NCBI RefSeq assembly: GCF_000384395.1
Contig: NZ_ARWE01000001.1
Span: 1,604,894-1,668,893, forward strand
DNA: 64,000 nucleotides
DNA from: Geopsychrobacter electrodiphilus DSM 16401
GTDB lineage: Bacteria; Desulfobacterota; Desulfuromonadia; Desulfuromonadales; Geopsychrobacteraceae
Direction of reading: 5' to 3'
Shown here: positions 62,510 to 64,000 of the stretch, piece after piece
Position numbering within the stretch: the first letter of the stretch is position 1
Layout: each line of letters starts with the position of its first letter
Position numbers and translations under genes: made by a program
Notes under the pieces: model-generated
Seen by the model: the letters and a program-made list of their open reading frames with translations, nothing else
Told to the model about the DNA's origin: nothing
Database searches by the model: none

Positions 62510-64000
62510 AATTGTTTTCCCCGAAAGGTTCTCATCTCTCTGTGCGGGCATTTTTATCCTGTGCATGTCGACACTGATGTATGAATTGCTTCTGACCCGA
62601 ATTTTTTCGGTTTTGATGTGGTACCATTTCGCCTCAATGGCAATCAGCTTGGCCCTCTTTGGTCTTGGCGCTGCGGCATTATTCGTTTACCTGAGGCCAG
62701 ACTGGTTTTCCGCAGGTAGACTGTGGCAACCTGGTTTTTTTGCTCTAGCCGCCGGGCTTTCCACCCTGCTTTTGTTTGGTGTTTTTTTATGGTTTCGCGC
62801 TGACCCTCAGTTTGGGTTTCGCATCCTCTCCTTTTTTCATCAACCCTTTTACCAGCCTTTTCAGCAAGGGAATGTCAGGCAATCCTTTGAGCTCAGTCAG
62901 TTGCTGCTTTTGGCTTTACTCTATCTGGCAACAGCCTTGCCCTTTTTTTTTAGCGGCCTGGTCGTAACCCTCCTTTTTGGTCATTATCATCAGCACCTCG
63001 GAAGGCTCTATTTTTTTGATCTGCTCGGCGCTGGATCTGGCTGTCTGCTGATTATCCTGATTCTTAATCTGGTGGGGGGGATAACCGGATTGTTGGTGGT
63101 TGGAATTTGTTTTATTTTGGGTGCTTTTTTGTTGAGTTCTCCGCAGGGCAGCATGCGGCGTTTTTTGCCAATTTTTGCCCTCCTGCTCCTGGCGCTGGCG
63201 GTAGGCAATCAGGTCGGCCGTTTCGCCGATATCCATTTTGTTCGAGGACGCTATGAACCTAACCTCCTCTGGCGTTCATGGAACTCTTTTTCAAGGGTTG
63301 CAGTCTACCCAGCTCAAGCAGAAGAGATGGGACGAGCATGGGGATTATCACGTAATTATAGAGGGCCGGTTCCTGATCAGTTGGGCATGGTGGTTGATGA
63401 TACCGGCTACACAACGATGTATCGTTGGAAGGGCGAAGAAACTCTCAGGTTTTTTCGACAAAATGTCATCAATCTGGCTTACCTGTTACGTCCTGATGCC
63501 GAAAGTCTCATTATTGGGCCAGGTGGGGGCAAGGATGTTTTAACTGCGCTCGCAAATGGTGCCAGGCGGATTGTTCCGGTTGAAATAAACCCTTTGATTG
63601 TTGAAGCCGTTAACGAACGTTTTGCCGATTTTACCGGGGCTCTTTATCGCCGGCCTGGTATTGAATTACAAATTGCCGAAGGGCGTAGTTATATTCGCCG
63701 GACCACAGATCGCTTTGATATTATTCAGGCTTCAGCCGTATTCGGCAGGATGCCCCCGGCAGCGGGTGCCTTTACGCTCTCTGAAAATAATTTATATACC
63801 CTTGAAGCGTTTCAGGATTATTGGGACCATTTGAAGCCTCATGGGGTTTTGACGATTTCGCGTTTTATCTTTGAACGTGAGACCTTGCGTCTTGTCTCTC
63901 TGGGGCTTGAATTACTCAAGCGTGAAGGGATCACGAACCCGGCTGAGCACATTGCCGTCATCAAAGAACGTGGCCTGGCCAATTTTATGCTGAAGAAGAG
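62502..64000 (+). CDS. Membrane spermidine-synthase-like protein (3' partial)
   Basis: The open frame begins at GTG 62502, after AAGGGAGGGG, inside the end of the lipoprotein gene, and continues past the right edge; no stop is seen in 499 codons. Residues ~10-250 contain about six to eight hydrophobic segments (CAGIFILCMSTLMYELLLTR and others). Residues ~330-500 form a spermidine-synthase-like SAM-binding fold, with IIGPGGGKDVLTAL and PVEINPLIVEA. The aminopropyltransferase motif VDSTDP is replaced by QASAVF, so the key Asp is missing. It may be a methyltransferase or non-catalytic; substrate unknown. Confidence 0.8.
   Translation, partial: MTKIVFPERFSSLCAGIFILCMSTLMYELLLTRIFSVLMWYHFASMAISLALFGLGAAALFVYLRPDWFSAGRLWQPGFFALAAGLSTLLLFGVFLWFRADPQFGFRILSFFHQPFYQPFQQGNVRQSFELSQLLLLALLYLATALPFFFSGLVVTLLFGHYHQHLGRLYFFDLLGAGSGCLLIILILNLVGGITGLLVVGICFILGAFLLSSPQGSMRRFLPIFALLLLALAVGNQVGRFADIHFVRGRYEPNLLWRSWNSFSRVAVYPAQAEEMGRAWGLSRNYRGPVPDQLGMVVDDTGYTTMYRWKGEETLRFFRQNVINLAYLLRPDAESLIIGPGGGKDVLTALANGARRIVPVEINPLIVEAVNERFADFTGALYRRPGIELQIAEGRSYIRRTTDRFDIIQASAVFGRMPPAAGAFTLSENNLYTLEAFQDYWDHLKPHGVLTISRFIFERETLRLVSLGLELLKREGITNPAEHIAVIKERGLANFMLKK

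Overview
The window reads as a chromosomal segment of a Gram-negative anaerobe of the Desulfuromonadia (Desulfuromonas/Geobacter/Pelobacter-like). The support is an EI-Ntr (PtsP), a DUF6178-type protein, a PpiC/NHL/multiheme cytochrome c cluster, VCBS/ASPIC and PQQ-propeller exported proteins, hybrid CheA proteins with extra receiver and HPt modules, a TonB system and an oxygen-sensitive [FeFe]-hydrogenase-like regulator. I see no rRNA, insertion sequence, prophage or CRISPR. The genus is inference.

Layout, 1-23 kb: the 3' end of pyruvate carboxylase; ptsP; a sensor unit in which an [FeFe]-hydrogenase-like sigma54 activator gene is followed by three matching palindromes, a sigma54 promoter and a ~120-nt terminator-ended RNA with no gene of its own; an oppD-oppF pair; tex with a PHP phosphoesterase and a TPR protein; an M20 peptidase-hrpB-enoyl-CoA hydratase operon; an M23 peptidase; two radical SAM proteins; a DUF6178 protein.

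23-39 kb: a hybrid histidine kinase coupled to an LVIVD propeller protein, a TonB-dependent receptor and a TonB protein, then a chemosensory block (REC-DUF4388, HPt-CheW with four DPFAEDP repeats, CheA-CheW-REC, and a convergent MCP). 39-46 kb: tRNA Arg-His-Leu, the proteostasis block tig-clpP-clpX-lon, hup with a clear sigma70 promoter, and tRNA Asp-Val-Asp.

46-64 kb: a PpiC-NHL lipoprotein-tetraheme-octaheme cytochrome cluster that may serve extracellular electron transfer; an SLC13 transporter; a TPP-riboswitch-controlled thiFSGHE operon; a four-gene operon built around a degenerate AAA+ protein with an FmdE-like protein and an ArsP/YraQ-type permease; and a secreted VCBS/ASPIC protein, a beta-helix/PQQ-propeller lipoprotein and a membrane-anchored spermidine-synthase-like protein that runs off the end.

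The most novel signal is at 3791-6503: a redox or H2 sensor-type sigma54 activator lying next to what looks like its own enhancer array, sigma54 promoter and non-coding RNA target. Second in line are the pseudo-AAA operon, the DPFAEDP linker repeats and the candidate cytochrome filament cluster.
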